The notes under the pieces were generated by a model. It made no database searches. It saw only the letters and a list, made by a program, of their open reading frames with translations, and was not told where the DNA came from. Made by a program: the position numbers and the translations under genes. A stretch of DNA of 64,000 bases from Cellulomonas sp. JZ18. GTDB taxonomy: Bacteria > Actinomycetota > Actinomycetes > Actinomycetales > Cellulomonadaceae. The DNA lies in the NCBI RefSeq assembly GCF_009720485.1, contig NZ_CP045245.1:2294001-2358000 (forward strand). The letters run 5' to 3'. Below, piece after piece: positions 13,558 to 22,908 of the stretch; the first letter of the stretch is position 1; every line of letters starts with the position of its first letter.

Positions 13558-13563
13558 TGTACC
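13558..13563 (-). promoter_or_regulatory. possible -10 element for the infC operon
   Basis: TACAGT on the minus strand, about 310 bases upstream of infC, would start a long leader containing the attenuator hairpin. I could not find a good -35, so the position is uncertain. Confidence 0.35.
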
Positions 13564-13633
13564 ACCCCTCCCCCGGGCGCCGAGGGGGCACGTCCCCGTA
13601 TCGCTCTCGCACCTGCCGGCATACGCGTGTCGA

Positions 13634-13657
13634 TACTTGAACCATTCCAGAAAACGT
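13634..13657. promoter_or_regulatory. AT-rich promoter/operator candidate of the fur-catalase pair
   Basis: This stretch (ATACTTGAACCATTCC then AGAAAAC) is far more AT-rich than its surroundings and ends 15 bases before the regulator start. Fur-family genes upstream of catalases commonly repress themselves from such a site. The inverted symmetry is imperfect. Confidence 0.4.
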
Positions 13658-13671
13658 GCTGGAGTGAGGCC

Positions 13672-14085
13672 GTGCCCGACACCGACCTGCTGCGCGAGCG
13701 AGGCCTGCGCGTGACCGCGCCGCGCCTCGCCGTCCTCGACGCGCTGGGCGGCCACGGCCACCTCGACGCCGACGAGGTCCTGCGCCGCGTGCGCACCACG
13801 CTGCCCACCGTGTCCGTGCAGGCCGTGTACGACGTGCTGCACGCCCTCACCGGCGCCGGTCTGCTGCGGCGGATCGAGCCGGCGGGGCACCCTGCCCGCT
13901 ACGAGCGGCGCGTCGGCGACAACCACCACCACGTCGTCTGCCGCGGCTGCGGCGCGGTCGACGACGTCGACTGCGTCGTCGGCCACGCGCCCTGCCTCGT
14001 GCCGAGCTCCACGTCCGGCTTCGCGGTCGAGAGCGCCGAGGTCACCTTCTGGGGCCTGTGCCCCGCCTGCCGGCAGGCCGGCTGA
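13672..14085 (+). CDS. Fur-family transcriptional repressor (catalase-linked)
   Basis: A 137-aa metal-dependent repressor of the Fur family, probably sensing peroxide or iron and controlling the adjacent catalase. GTG start at 13672 with GGAGTGAGG just upstream. The winged-helix DNA-binding part covers residues 1-80 (RVTAPRLAVLDALGGHGHL, TVSVQAVYDVLHALTGAG). The dimer domain carries the HHHVVCRGCG motif and the second Cys pair CPAC near the C-terminus, so the structural zinc site is intact. The catalase follows 87 bases later on the same strand, as in FurA/CatR-type pairs. Whether it is iron (Fur) or peroxide (PerR/CatR) responsive cannot be settled from sequence. Confidence 0.9.
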   Translation: MPDTDLLRERGLRVTAPRLAVLDALGGHGHLDADEVLRRVRTTLPTVSVQAVYDVLHALTGAGLLRRIEPAGHPARYERRVGDNHHHVVCRGCGAVDDVDCVVGHAPCLVPSSTSGFAVESAEVTFWGLCPACRQAG

Positions 14086-14172
14086 CGCCCCTGCTGCCAC
14101 GAACCCCCGTCGCCACGCGCGGCGGGTCGCTGCACCCCGGGCTGCGCGCCCGGGCCGAGGAGAGGAACCCGC

Positions 14173-15678
14173 TTGTCCCACGTGCCCCCCACCACGACCA
14201 ACTCGGGCGCCCCGGTCGCCTCGGACGCCCACGCCCTGAGCGTCGGCGCCGACGGCCCGATCGTCCTGCACGACCACTACCTCGTCGAGAAGCTCGCGCA
14301 GTTCAACCGCGAGCGCGTCCCCGAGCGCGTCGTGCACGCCAAGGGCGGCGGCGCGTTCGGCACGTTCACGGTGACCAACGACGTGTCGGCCTACACGCGC
14401 GCCGCGGTCTTCCAGCCGGGCGCCGCGACCGAGATGCTCGCGCGCTTCTCCTCCGTGGCGGGTGAGAACGGCTCCCCCGACACGTGGCGCGACCCGCGTG
14501 GGTTCGCGCTGAAGTTCTACACGTCCGAGGGCAACTACGACCTCGTCGGCAACAACACCCCGGTGTTCTTCCTGCGCGACGGCATCAAGTTCCCCGACTT
14601 CATCCGCTCGCAGAAGCGCCTGCCGGGCTCGAACCTGCGCGACAACGACATGCAGTGGGACTTCTGGACCCTGTCGCCCGAGTCGGCGCACCAGGTCACG
14701 TGGCTCATGGGCGACCGCGGCCTGCCGCGCTCGTGGCGCACCATGGACGGCTTCGGCTCGCACACGTACCAGTGGGTCAACGCCGCGGGCGAGCGCTTCT
14801 GGGTCAAGTACCACTTCAAGACCCAGCAGGGCATCGACAACCTGACGGCCGACGAGGCCGCGCAGCTGGCGGGCTCGGACGCGGACCACCACATCCGCGA
14901 CCTGTACGAGCACATCCAGGACGGCGACTTCCCGCGCTGGACCATGAGCGTCCAGGTCATGCCATACGAGGACGCGAAGACGTACCGCTTCAACCCGTTC
15001 GACCTCACCAAGGTGTGGCCGCACGCGGACTACCCGCTGATCGAGGTCGGCGTGATGGAGCTCAACCGCAACCCGGAGAACTACTTCGCGCAGATCGAGC
15101 AGGCGACGTTCGCGCCGAGCAACTTCGTGCCCGGCATCGGCCCGAGCCCGGACAAGATGCTGCTCGCGCGGATCTTCTCCTACGCGGACGCCCACCGGTA
15201 CCGCGTCGGCACGAACCACGCGCAGCTGCCGGTGAACGCGCCGAAGTCCGAGGTGCACTCCTACTCCAAGGACGGCCAGGGGCGCTACACGTTCCCGTCG
15301 GCCGACCGCCCGGTCTACGCGCCGAACTCGTTCGGCGGCCCGGCGGCCGACCCGGCGCGTGCCGGTGAGACGGGCGGCTGGGAGTCGGACGGCGAGATGG
15401 TGCGCGCCGCCGCGACCCTGCACCCGCAGGACGACGACTGGGGCCAGGCGGGCACGCTGTACCGCGAGGTCTTCGACGACGCGGCGCGCGCCCGCTTCCT
15501 CGAGACGATCACCGGGCACGTCGGCGCCGTGAAGAACGACGACATCCGCGCCCGTGCGGTGCAGTACTGGACGAACGTGGACGCGGGCCTCGGCGCCGCC
15601 CTGCGCGAGTCCCTCGCGGCGATCGGCGCGCCGGTCGAGACCGGTGAGCCCGGCACCGTGAGCGTGCCCGTCGCCTGA
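14173..15678 (+). CDS. katA: monofunctional haem catalase
   Basis: Catalase (501 aa) that dismutates hydrogen peroxide, cytoplasmic. TTG start at 14173 with GAGGAGAGG upstream. Catalytic and haem residues are visible: distal His in [15 protein letters not shown] (about residue 56), distal Asn in [10 protein letters not shown], and the proximal Tyr in [32 protein letters not shown] and [20 protein letters not shown] are family signatures. The length fits small-subunit (clade 3-like) catalases that use NADPH. It is downstream of a Fur-family gene on the same strand and is followed by strong hairpins, so the two likely form one peroxide-response unit. Confidence 0.96.
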   Translation: MSHVPPTTTNSGAPVASDAHALSVGADGPIVLHDHYLVEKLAQFNRERVPERVVHAKGGGAFGTFTVTNDVSAYTRAAVFQPGAATEMLARFSSVAGENGSPDTWRDPRGFALKFYTSEGNYDLVGNNTPVFFLRDGIKFPDFIRSQKRLPGSNLRDNDMQWDFWTLSPESAHQVTWLMGDRGLPRSWRTMDGFGSHTYQWVNAAGERFWVKYHFKTQQGIDNLTADEAAQLAGSDADHHIRDLYEHIQDGDFPRWTMSVQVMPYEDAKTYRFNPFDLTKVWPHADYPLIEVGVMELNRNPENYFAQIEQATFAPSNFVPGIGPSPDKMLLARIFSYADAHRYRVGTNHAQLPVNAPKSEVHSYSKDGQGRYTFPSADRPVYAPNSFGGPAADPARAGETGGWESDGEMVRAAATLHPQDDDWGQAGTLYREVFDDAARARFLETITGHVGAVKNDDIRARAVQYWTNVDAGLGAALRESLAAIGAPVETGEPGTVSVPVA

Positions 15679-15737
15679 CGGGCGACGCCACGACCGACGG
15701 TCACGTCACGACGTACCGGTCGCCCCTCGACCGGTAC

Positions 15738-15772
15738 GACCGGCGCCGACGGCCCCCGCGTCGGCGCCGGTC
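15738..15772. terminator. hairpin after catalase
   Basis: A perfect 14-bp stem (arms 15738-15751 and 15759-15772, loop of seven) about 60 bases past the catalase stop, without a T tract. Likely the catalase terminator. Confidence 0.75.
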
Positions 15773-15797
15773 ACCCGGCCGGCCCCCCACGGCCACG

Positions 15798-15841
15798 ACG
15801 ACGGCCCCGTCCCGCCCCCTCCCGCGGGACGGGGCCGTCGT
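15798..15841. terminator. second, 18-bp hairpin before the DUF1844 gene
   Basis: A perfect 18-bp GC stem (arms 15798-15815 and 15824-15841, loop of eight). It stands 26 bases after the first hairpin and 46 bases before the next start codon, so it is a back-up terminator insulating the DUF1844 gene. Confidence 0.75.
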
Positions 15842-15887
15842 GCCTGTGCCGGCGGGCGGGGCCCACCGCGGTGAGAGGATCGGGAGC

Positions 15888-16256
15888 ATGAGCGAGCCCA
15901 CCGAGCAGGACCAGCGCACCGCCGAGGCCGTGCGCGACATCGCGGACGTGGCGGCGGTCGAGGTCATCACGACCGCCGCGGTCCACCTCATGAGCGCCGC
16001 GGCCGTCAAGTGCGGGCTCGCCGAGGACGGGCCCGACGCGCCGGGGTCAGCGCACCGGGACCTCGACGAGGCCCGCAAGCTCATCACCGCCCTCGCCGCC
16101 CTCGTCACCGCGTCCGCCCCGGACATCGGCAACCAGCACGCCCGCTCCCTGCGCGACGGGCTGCGGTCCCTCCAGCTGGCCTTCCGCGAGGCCTCGCCCT
16201 TCCCCGACGCCCCCGGCGAGGGGCCCGGCGAGAAGTTCACCGGCCCCGTCTCCTGA
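15888..16256 (+). CDS. DUF1844 family protein
   Basis: A 122-residue cytoplasmic protein of unknown function. The conserved core reads VRDIADVAAVEVITTAAVHL then MSAAAVKCGLAED, DEARKLITALAALVTASAP and the C-terminal signature SLRDGLRSLQLAFREAS. It looks fully helical with no membrane segment or catalytic motif. In actinobacteria such genes are often found beside infC; here it is separated from infC by fur and katA, suggesting insertion of that pair or a rearrangement. ATG chosen because GAGAGGATCGGGA precedes it. Confidence 0.82.
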   Translation: MSEPTEQDQRTAEAVRDIADVAAVEVITTAAVHLMSAAAVKCGLAEDGPDAPGSAHRDLDEARKLITALAALVTASAPDIGNQHARSLRDGLRSLQLAFREASPFPDAPGEGPGEKFTGPVS

Positions 16257-17480
16257 CGGCACGGGTGCGGCGGCCGTCGCCGCCGGCTCCCCCGGGCCGT
16301 CGGCGACACCCGCCGCAGCACGGCGCCGACGGACCAGGGCGGTGACCGCGAGACCCACGAGCGCGACCCCGCCGCCGACCGTGGCCGCCGTGAGGAAGCC
16401 GGCACCGGCACCCGCGCGGTCGATCGTCCAGCCGCACAGCGGCGCCCCGAGGGCGTTGCCGACGGTCTGCATCGTGCCGCTCCAGCCCATGACCTCGCCG
16501 CGGCGGTGCTCGGGCACGAGGCGCACGAGCGTCGCGTTGATCGACGCCAGGGCGGGTGCGCACGGCAGGCCCGCCACGAACACGGCCACCGCGAGCGCGA
16601 CCGGGCCGGGCACGAACGCGGCGGGCACCGTCGCGAGCGCGAGCAGCGCGACGAGCAGGAGCGGCGACGGCTGACGGGCGCTCGTGCCGTGGAGCAGACC
16701 GCCGACGACCGAGCCCCCGGCCCACAGCGCGACCATCCACCCCACGTCCGCCGCGCGCCCGCTGTCGTTCAGCGCCGCGACGAGCGACACGTCCGTCCCG
16801 ACGAGCACGAACGCCGCCGCGACGGCGGCGAGCAGGACGACGACGAGCTGCGGCGTCAGCACGCGCGTCGCACCGACGGCCGACGACTGCACGGTGCCGG
16901 GTGCGCTGCGGGTGGGCGGGTCGGCCCACAGCAGGAGCACCCCGGCGCCCACCGTCGCCACGCCGACGACCGTGAGGGCGAGGACCGTCGAGCCCTGCAC
17001 GGCCAGCAGCGTGCCGACCACCGGGCCGAGCATGAACGTCAGCTCGGTGAAGACCGAGTCGAGCGCGTACGCGGCCTTCTGCTGCGCGGGCGGGACGAGC
17101 ACGGCGAGCGACTGGCGCACCACCGAGAACACGGGCACGAGGAAGACGCCGCCGACGAAGACGACGGCCACCAGCGGCGTGTACGACAGGTGCGGCGCCG
17201 CGAGCCACACGGCCGACTCCACGAGCACCGACGGCAGCAGCGCACGACGCAGGCCCACCCGGTCGACGAGCCGTCCGCGCCAGGGGGCACCGACCGCGAC
17301 GCCGATCGTCATCGACGCGGCCACCACGCCGGCGCGCGCGTAGCCCTCGTCCAGGGCGGTCACGACGTGCAGCGTGAGCACGACCCCGCTCATCGCGTGG
17401 GGGACGCGCGCGACGAGGGCGACGACGAACAGGCGCAGCACGCCGGGCAGGCGCAGGACGTCGGAGTAGGAGGACCGCAC
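16237..17480 (-). CDS. MFS transporter (probable drug/metabolite exporter)
   Basis: Integral membrane protein of about 414 aa with some 12 predicted helices, major facilitator superfamily. The loop 2-3 motif is recognisable as GAPWRGRLVDRVGLRRALLP and a second copy as PLCGWTIDRAGAG. Substrate is unknown. GTG start at 17480. At the C-terminus the frame as given reads on into the DUF1844 gene for another 190 bases; adding one base to the five-C run at 16289-16293 makes it stop at 16237, overlapping DUF1844 by only 20 bases. I prefer that reading because the same error recurs elsewhere in the window, but a true longer overlap is possible. Confidence 0.8.
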
Positions 17481-17602
17481 GGCTGCCGATGGTCACACGC
17501 GCCGGACCGTCGGGCGGCATCGTTTTCCTGCCGTTGACGTGCGGTTGGGTGATCCACGGCACGCCGCCCGGCCGGCGGCCCCCCGGGACCTATCCTGGCC
17601 GG

Positions 17603-18304
17603 ATGACCGGCGGACCCGTCCCCTCCTTCGGCCCCGAGCACCCGCGCCCCGCGCCGGCCGTCCCGCCGCCCGCTGCACGGCACGACGGCGCGGCGCCCGC
17701 GTCCTGGTGGGGCCCGCAGCCGACGACGGGCGACGTCCCGCCGGCCGCGTCCGCACCCACCACGCTCCTGGTCCCGACCGACCCGCCGCCGCGACGCCGC
17801 CGCGCCGTCGTCGTCCTCGCGCTCGTGCTCGTCGGGGTGCTGGTCGCGGCGGGCCTCGTCGGCGCCCGGCTGTGGAGCACGACGCAGCGGTGGGAGCAGG
17901 CGGCCGCGGACTGGGAGGCCCTGGCGCGCTCGCACGGCGAGCAGCTCGCGCAGGCGCAGGCCGAGCTCGAGGCGACGACCGGGGACCTGCAGGCCACCCG
18001 CGACCAGCTGGCGACGGCGCAGACCCGCATCACCGAGCTCGCCGACGAGAAGGCGCAGCTCGGTGACAGCACGGCGGCGCAGCAGCAGCTGGCCGACTAC
18101 CAGGCGCGCGTCTCCCAGGCGGCGGGGAACGTCGCGACCGCCCTGTCGAACTGCGTCGAGGGCCAGGAGACGCTCATCGGATACCTCGAGGACGCGGCCC
18201 GGTGGGACGCCGCGGACCTGGCGCGCTTCCGGGCGGACGTGGAGCGCGTGTGCGGCGCCGCGACCGAGGCGAACGCGGCGCTGCAGCGGGAGCTGGCCCG
18301 GTGA
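17603..18304 (+). CDS. membrane-anchored coiled-coil protein
   Basis: A 233-aa protein of unknown function. A Pro/Ala-rich cytoplasmic N-terminus (residues 1-65) precedes one membrane helix (VVVLALVLVGVLVAAGLVGA, about 72-92). The outside part begins with a heptad-rich coiled coil (about 100-165: QAQAELEATTGDLQATRDQL) and ends in a small domain with two cysteines (SNCVEGQ, VERVCGA) that could form a disulfide. TATCCT stands six bases before the ATG, so the transcript is probably leaderless. The protease gene overlaps its stop by four bases (GTGA), implying a joint role at the cell surface. Confidence 0.72.
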   Translation: MTGGPVPSFGPEHPRPAPAVPPPAARHDGAAPASWWGPQPTTGDVPPAASAPTTLLVPTDPPPRRRRAVVVLALVLVGVLVAAGLVGARLWSTTQRWEQAAADWEALARSHGEQLAQAQAELEATTGDLQATRDQLATAQTRITELADEKAQLGDSTAAQQQLADYQARVSQAAGNVATALSNCVEGQETLIGYLEDAARWDAADLARFRADVERVCGAATEANAALQRELAR

Positions 18305-19050
18305 GCGCACCGCGCACCGCCCGCGGCGCCGCCCGCTGCGCGACCCTGCTCGTCGCCCCCGCCGTGCTCGCCGGCTGCGCCCTCCTCCCCGCCCCGCCGG
18401 CCCCGGTCCCGACCAGCGTCGTGCCGACGGCGGTGCCCGTCCCGGTCGCCACGGCCGACGCGACCCAGCTGTCCCCCGACGGCTTCGACGCGGCGCAGCG
18501 CATGGCCGTGCGGATCCGCAACATCGGCTGCGGCGCGCTCTCGACGGGGTCGGGCTTCGCGATCGACGAGCACACGCTGGTGACGAACCGGCACGTGGTG
18601 GCCGACTCCGCGCAGCTCGAGCTGAGCACGTACGACGGGCGGGACCTCGCGGCGGAGGCCGCGAGCACCGCCGCGCTGGCGGACCTCGCCGTCGTGCGCA
18701 CCGTCGACCCGCTGCCGCAGGCCCCCGTCCTCGCGGACGCCGACCCCGCGGTCGGGGACCCGGTGACCGTGGTCGGCTACCCGCTGGGCCGGCAGCTGAC
18801 CGTCACCGACGGTCGTGTCGTCGCCACCGTGACCGACCCGCTGCACGAGAACCTGGGCGAGGTGCTCGTGACGGACGCGCCCGTCGAGCCCGGCTCGTCC
18901 GGCAGCGCCGCGCTGGACGCGTCCGGACGCGTGATCGGGGTCGTGTACGCGAAGAACTCCCTCGGGCTCAGCTTCGTCGTGCCCGTCAGCACGCTGCGCA
19001 CCCTGCTCGCGGACAGCGCCGCCTTCGCCCCCGCGCCCTCGTGCGGCTGA
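18301..19050 (+). CDS. trypsin-like serine protease lipoprotein (S1C/S1 family)
   Basis: A 249-residue exported protease. The N-terminus has a signal with lipobox LAGC (in AVLAGCALLPAP), so it should be lipid-anchored outside the membrane. The chymotrypsin-fold triad is intact: His in LVTNRHVV, Asp in ADLAVVRT, Ser in EPGSSGSAALDASGRVIGVV. No PDZ domain follows, so it is shorter than HtrA/DegP. The GTG start overlaps the upstream stop codon (GTGA), coupling it to the membrane coiled-coil protein, which could be its partner or substrate adaptor. Substrate unknown. Confidence 0.88.
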   Translation: MSAPRTARGAARCATLLVAPAVLAGCALLPAPPAPVPTSVVPTAVPVPVATADATQLSPDGFDAAQRMAVRIRNIGCGALSTGSGFAIDEHTLVTNRHVVADSAQLELSTYDGRDLAAEAASTAALADLAVVRTVDPLPQAPVLADADPAVGDPVTVVGYPLGRQLTVTDGRVVATVTDPLHENLGEVLVTDAPVEPGSSGSAALDASGRVIGVVYAKNSLGLSFVVPVSTLRTLLADSAAFAPAPSCG

Positions 19051-19082
19051 CCGGACCGCACGCCGACCCACCCGGAGGAGCC

Positions 19083-19454
19083 ATGCCCGACCGCGCGTTC
19101 GACCCCGCCGCCCTGGTGCGCGCCGCCGCCGACACGTTCACGGTGCGCCGCGTGTTCGGGGAGGCGTACGAGCACGACGGCGTGCTGGTCGTCCCCGTGG
19201 CGCGGGCGACCGGCGCCGCCGGCACGGGTGCGGGCGGCGCGGCCGCCGGGGACGCCGCGGGCGGGTCCGGCGACGGCGGTGGCGGCGGCTGGACGACGCA
19301 CGTGCGGCCGCTGGGCGTGTTCGTCGTGGACCGGGACGGCGCGCGCTGGTCGCCCGTCGTGAGCGTGGACCGGGCGATCCTCGGCGGCCAGGTGCTCGTC
19401 GCCGTCGTGGCGAGCGCGTGGGCGCTCGCGTGGGCCGTGCGTCGCCGCCGCTGA
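19083..19454 (+). CDS. GerW/YtfJ-like protein
   Basis: A 123-residue protein resembling the GerW (YtfJ) family, named from Bacillus spores but common in non-sporulating actinobacteria, function unknown there. Residues 1-40 give TVRRVFGEAYEHDGVLVVPV; a glycine-rich stretch follows (GGSGDGGGGG, about 60-70), then HVRPLGVFVVDRDGARW and a C-terminal hydrophobic helix ending in arginines. GGAGGAG stands just before the ATG. It ends 25 bases before the convergent SseB gene. Confidence 0.7.
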   Translation: MPDRAFDPAALVRAAADTFTVRRVFGEAYEHDGVLVVPVARATGAAGTGAGGAAAGDAAGGSGDGGGGGWTTHVRPLGVFVVDRDGARWSPVVSVDRAILGGQVLVAVVASAWALAWAVRRRR

Positions 19455-19479
19455 GGAGCGGTCCGGGATCGCGGGGCGG

Positions 19480-20211
19480 TCAGGTCGCGGCGCGCAGGCG
19501 CAGCTCGAGCGAGTCGACCCGCGCCGTGACGACGGGGTCCCCCGCCAGCGCCGCGTTCACCTGGACCAGCACCCGGTCGAGTCCCGCGCGGTCGAGACCG
19601 GGCAGGAGGCCCAGCTGCACCGCGACCTCCGCACGCGTGCCGGGCACCGCGTCGACGCTGCGCACGAGGCGGACGCCCGCCAGGGCGGCGGCCACCGCCG
19701 CGCGCACCTCGGGGTCGACCACGCCGTCGACGACGGCGGGGCGCCAGGACTCGCCGCGGGCGAGCGCCTCGACCGCGGTGCGGGGCAGCACGACCGGGAC
19801 CGGCCCGGCGGGGTCCACGACGAGCACCTCCCAGCCCTCCGCCACCGCGGAGAGCGCCGCCCGCGGCACGTCGCTCGGCACGGGCCGGGCGTCCGCGCGC
19901 CAGCGGCGCATGCTGTCGACGGCCGTGAACACGGGCAGCGCGGTGCGCCCGTCGGGCGTGCGCAGCGCGACGACCCCGGCCGACGCCTCCTTGTCGACCG
20001 TGTGCGCCTGCCCCGCGTGCTCGACGACGTCCGCGACCTCGAGCTCGGCGAGCACGGGGACGAGCACGCGCGTGCCGGGCAGCGCGGCGACGACGGCGGC
20101 GACGTCCGCGTCCCCGGCCGCGTGGCGCGCGAGCACGGCGGCCAGGGTCGGGTCCGCGGTGCCGTCGTCACCGGCGAACGGCGACGACGGCGGCAGCGCG
20201 CGCCCCGTCAC
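19480..20211 (-). CDS. SseB family protein
   Basis: A 243-aa protein with an SseB-type N-terminal domain (residues 25-130: [37 protein letters not shown]) followed by a second alpha/beta domain. SseB proteins were named for a serine-sensitivity enhancement effect in E. coli; the biochemical role is unknown. The GTG start overlaps the priA stop (GTGA), so it is co-translated with the histidine genes, an arrangement I recall from other Micrococcales. It is the last gene of this operon. Confidence 0.75.
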   Translation of the reverse strand: MTGRALPPSSPFAGDDGTADPTLAAVLARHAAGDADVAAVVAALPGTRVLVPVLAELEVADVVEHAGQAHTVDKEASAGVVALRTPDGRTALPVFTAVDSMRRWRADARPVPSDVPRAALSAVAEGWEVLVVDPAGPVPVVLPRTAVEALARGESWRPAVVDGVVDPEVRAAVAAALAGVRLVRSVDAVPGTRAEVAVQLGLLPGLDRAGLDRVLVQVNAALAGDPVVTARVDSLELRLRAAT

Positions 20212-20954
20212 GGACGTCCGGCGACGTCGAGCGCCTGGGGCAGGGTGAACGCGCCGGCGTACAGGGCCTTGCCGACGATGGCGCCCTCGACGCCGACGGG
20301 CACGAGCGTGCGCAGCGCCGCCAGGTCGTCGAGGCTCGAGACCCCGCCCGACGCGACGACCGGCGCCGACGTGCGGGCGCAGACCTCGCGCAGCAGGTCG
20401 AGGTTCGGGCCGCGCAGCGTGCCGTCCTTCGTCACGTCGGTGACGACGTAGCGCGAGCAGCCGGCCTCGTCCAGACGGGCCAGGACGTCCCAGAGGTCCC
20501 CGCCCTCCTGGGTCCAGCCGCGTGCGGCGAGCGTGGTGCCGCGCACGTCGAGGCCGACGGCGACCTGCTCGCGGTGCGAGGCGATGACCTTCGCGGTCCA
20601 CTCGGGGTCCTCGAGGGCCGCCGTGCCGAGGTTCACGCGCGTCGCGCCCGTCGACAGCGCGCGCTCGAGCGACGCGTCGTCGCGGATCCCGCCGGACAGC
20701 TCGACCTTGACCCCGCGCCCCGCCAGCTCTCGCGTCACGTCCGCCAGCAGGGCCGCGTTGGAGCCGCGCCCGAACGCCGCGTCGAGGTCGACGAGGTGGA
20801 TCCACTCGGCGCCGCCGTCGTACCAGTCGAGGGCCGCGGTGAGCGGGTCGCCGTAGGACGTCTCCGAGCCTGCCTCGCCCTGCACGAGGCGGACGGCCTG
20901 GCCGTCGGCGACGTCGACGGCGGGCAGGAGCTCGAGCCGGGGGGTGTCGGTCAT
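20208..20954 (-). CDS. priA: bifunctional HisA/TrpF isomerase PriA
   Basis: A 248-aa TIM-barrel enzyme. In actinobacteria lacking a separate trpF, PriA isomerises both ProFAR (histidine pathway) and phosphoribosylanthranilate (tryptophan pathway). The catalytic Asp lies in [13 protein letters not shown] (about residue 13) and the second in [15 protein letters not shown] (about 175). Phosphate-binding turns VELSGGIRD and [13 protein letters not shown] are present, and [10 protein letters not shown] fits PriA. Dual activity is inferred from lineage; whether a separate trpF exists elsewhere cannot be seen. It lies between hisH and sseB. Confidence 0.93.
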   Translation of the reverse strand: MTDTPRLELLPAVDVADGQAVRLVQGEAGSETSYGDPLTAALDWYDGGAEWIHLVDLDAAFGRGSNAALLADVTRELAGRGVKVELSGGIRDDASLERALSTGATRVNLGTAALEDPEWTAKVIASHREQVAVGLDVRGTTLAARGWTQEGGDLWDVLARLDEAGCSRYVVTDVTKDGTLRGPNLDLLREVCARTSAPVVASGGVSSLDDLAALRTLVPVGVEGAIVGKALYAGAFTLPQALDVAGRP

Positions 20955-21021
20955 GGATCCTCTTCGTGGCCGTGCGCGTACCGGGGCCCGGCGTGCGCGG
21001 GTGGGGCGGGCGGCACGCGGC

Positions 21022-21674
21022 TCAGCGCAGCGAGCCGACCCAGTTCGACAGCAGCTGGGCGCCGGCGTCGCCGGACTTCTCGGGGTGGAACTGCGTCGCG
21101 GACAGCGGGCCGTTCTCGACGGCGGCGACGAAGCGGCAGCCGTGCTCGGACCACGTCACGAGCGGCGGCGCCATGGGGTGCTCGCCGGGCGCGGGCGCGT
21201 CGGCCAGCGGGAACGACCGGGCCGCGTAGGAGTGCACGAAGTAGAAGCGCTCGTCCTCGAGCCCGTCGAACAGCACCGTGCCCTCGGGGGCGTCCACGGT
21301 CGACCACCCCATGTGCGGCACGACCTCGGCCTCCAGGCGGTCGACCACGCCGGGCCACTCCCCCAGGCCCGCGGCGTGCACGCCGTGCTCGACGCCCTCG
21401 GCGAACATGACCTGCATGCCGACGCAGATGCCGAGCACGGGCCGGCCGCCGGCCAGGCGGCGGTCCACGACCTGGTCGCCGCCGACGCCGCGCAGGCCGT
21501 CCATGACGGCCGCGAACGCGCCGACACCGGGGACGACGAGACCGTCCGCCTCCAGCGCGGCCTGCTTGTCACCGGTCAGCTCGACGTCGGCGCCCACGCG
21601 CTGGAGGGCACGCACGGCGGAGCGCACGTTGCCGAAGCCGTAGTCGAGGACGACGACGCGGGGGACGAAGGCAC
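21022..21674 (-). CDS. hisH: imidazole glycerol phosphate synthase, glutaminase subunit (assembly frameshift)
   Basis: Glutamine amidotransferase that feeds ammonia to HisF, 217 aa. The class I triad is intact: Cys in [12 protein letters not shown], His and Glu in [29 protein letters not shown] is the family start. In the given sequence no start codon lies in frame; adding one base to the five-base G run at 21660-21664 joins a GTG at 21674 ([13 protein letters not shown]). That GTG lies six bases after TAGACT, as at hisD and lspA, so a leaderless transcript is likely and the gene may be transcribed separately from hisC-hisB. hisF is not in the window. Confidence 0.9.
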
Positions 21675-21680
21675 CCCCCG

Positions 21681-21686
21681 AGTCTA
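21681..21686 (-). promoter_or_regulatory. leaderless promoter -10 for hisH
   Basis: TAGACT on the minus strand, exactly six bases from the hisH GTG. The same hexamer at the same distance precedes hisD and lspA, and related ones precede other genes here. Confidence 0.65.
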
Positions 21687-21791
21687 CCCGCGCGGGCCGT
21701 GCCACCCGTCGGTCGGTCCGCGCGGTGGCCGGCGGCGACGGTCTGCGGCGAGGGTCGGCGGCGGTGGTCAGCGCTGCAGCAGCGGCGGGGG

Positions 21792-22286
21792 TCAGCGGCG
21801 GTTCTGCGCGAGCAGGCGCATCGCCTTGAGCCGGGAGATGCCGACCGACGTCACGACGCCCTCGACCTCGCCCACCGGCACGTCGCCGAGCAGCAGGTCC
21901 TCGAGCACCGCCGGTGCGCCCGAGAGCACGAGACCCGCCGGCAGGTCCTTCTCCCGCGTCCCCGCGACCCACTGGCCGGCGTCGACGCGGCCCTCGCGCT
22001 TCTCCAGCAGCACGACCGGCACCTGCCGGAGCATCTGCGACACCGCGGCGGCCGTCCGGGCACCGTCCGCGGGCGAGCGGGGCACGGCGATCGCGCCGAC
22101 GGACGACGGCACGGCGTCGACGTCGAGCTTCGCGAGCGCGCACGCCGCCGCGAGCGCCTCGGCCGTCGCGACCTGCGTGACGAGGACGGCCAGCGTCGGC
22201 GCCCGCGGCGTGGTGAGGGACGACAGGTCGTCCGGGACCTCGAACGACAGGTCGTCCTCGCCGCCGCCGGGTCGCTCGCCGCTCAC
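21792..22286 (-). CDS. conserved hypothetical protein between hisB and hisH
   Basis: A 164-residue protein I cannot name. The sequence alternates hydrophobic beta-like strands and helices ([36 protein letters not shown]) and ends in a basic helix [16 protein letters not shown]. No signal peptide, membrane helix or catalytic motif is evident. Its GTG overlaps the hisB stop (GTGA), so it is made together with HisB; a role in histidine synthesis or its control is only a guess from position. Confidence 0.7.
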   Translation of the reverse strand: MSGERPGGGEDDLSFEVPDDLSSLTTPRAPTLAVLVTQVATAEALAAACALAKLDVDAVPSSVGAIAVPRSPADGARTAAAVSQMLRQVPVVLLEKREGRVDAGQWVAGTREKDLPAGLVLSGAPAVLEDLLLGDVPVGEVEGVVTSVGISRLKAMRLLAQNRR

Positions 22287-22908
22287 AGCGCGCCCTTCGT
22301 CGACGGCACGCCCTCGACCCGCGGGTCGAGGGCGACGGCGGCGCGCAGGGCACGCGCGAGGGCCTTGAACTGCGCCTCGACGATGTGGTGCGGGTCGCGG
22401 CCGGCGAGCACGCGCACGTGCACCGTGAACGCGGCGTGGTGCGCGATCGACTCCAGCACGTGGGCCGTCAGGGACCCGGTGAAGTGCCCCCGATCAGGTG
22501 GTACTCCTGCCCCGGGGGCTCGCCGGTGTGTACGAGGTAGGGACGCCCGGACACGTCGACGACCGCGTGCGCGAGCGCCTCGTCGAGCGGCACGGTGGCG
22601 TCGCCGTAGCGGGCGATGCCGCGCTTGTCGCCCAGCGCCTGACGCAGCGCCTGCCCGAGGACGATCGCCGTGTCCTCGACCGTGTGGTGCACGTCGATGT
22701 GCGTGTCGCCCTTCGCGTGCACCGTGAGGTCGATGAGCGAGTGCTTGCCCAGGGCGGTGAGCATGTGGTCGTAGAACGGCACGCTCGTGTCGATCTCGGT
22801 GCGCCCCGTGCCGTCGAGGTCCACCTCGACGACGACCGTGGACTCGCTCGTCGACCGCTCGACGCGGGCCGTGCGCCGGGCCACCGGCGCGTCCTGCTGC
22901 GGGCTCAT
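22283..22908 (-). CDS. hisB: imidazoleglycerol-phosphate dehydratase (assembly frameshift)
   Basis: Manganese enzyme dehydrating imidazoleglycerol phosphate in histidine synthesis, 208 aa. Metal-binding and catalytic motifs appear twice as in the family: [17 protein letters not shown] with [15 protein letters not shown] in the first half, and [12 protein letters not shown] with [18 protein letters not shown] in the second. The frame breaks after EYHLIGG: the C run at 22487-22491 (five bases) needs six to continue GGHFTGSL. The ATG overlaps the hisC stop (ATGA). Monofunctional, without the HisB phosphatase domain of enterobacteria. Confidence 0.94.

Noticed and set aside
16047..16236. C-terminal extension of the MFS transporter antisense to DUF1844
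   Set aside because: The residues are the low-information antisense of DUF1844; a one-base correction gives a natural stop at 16237. Kept only as a caution.
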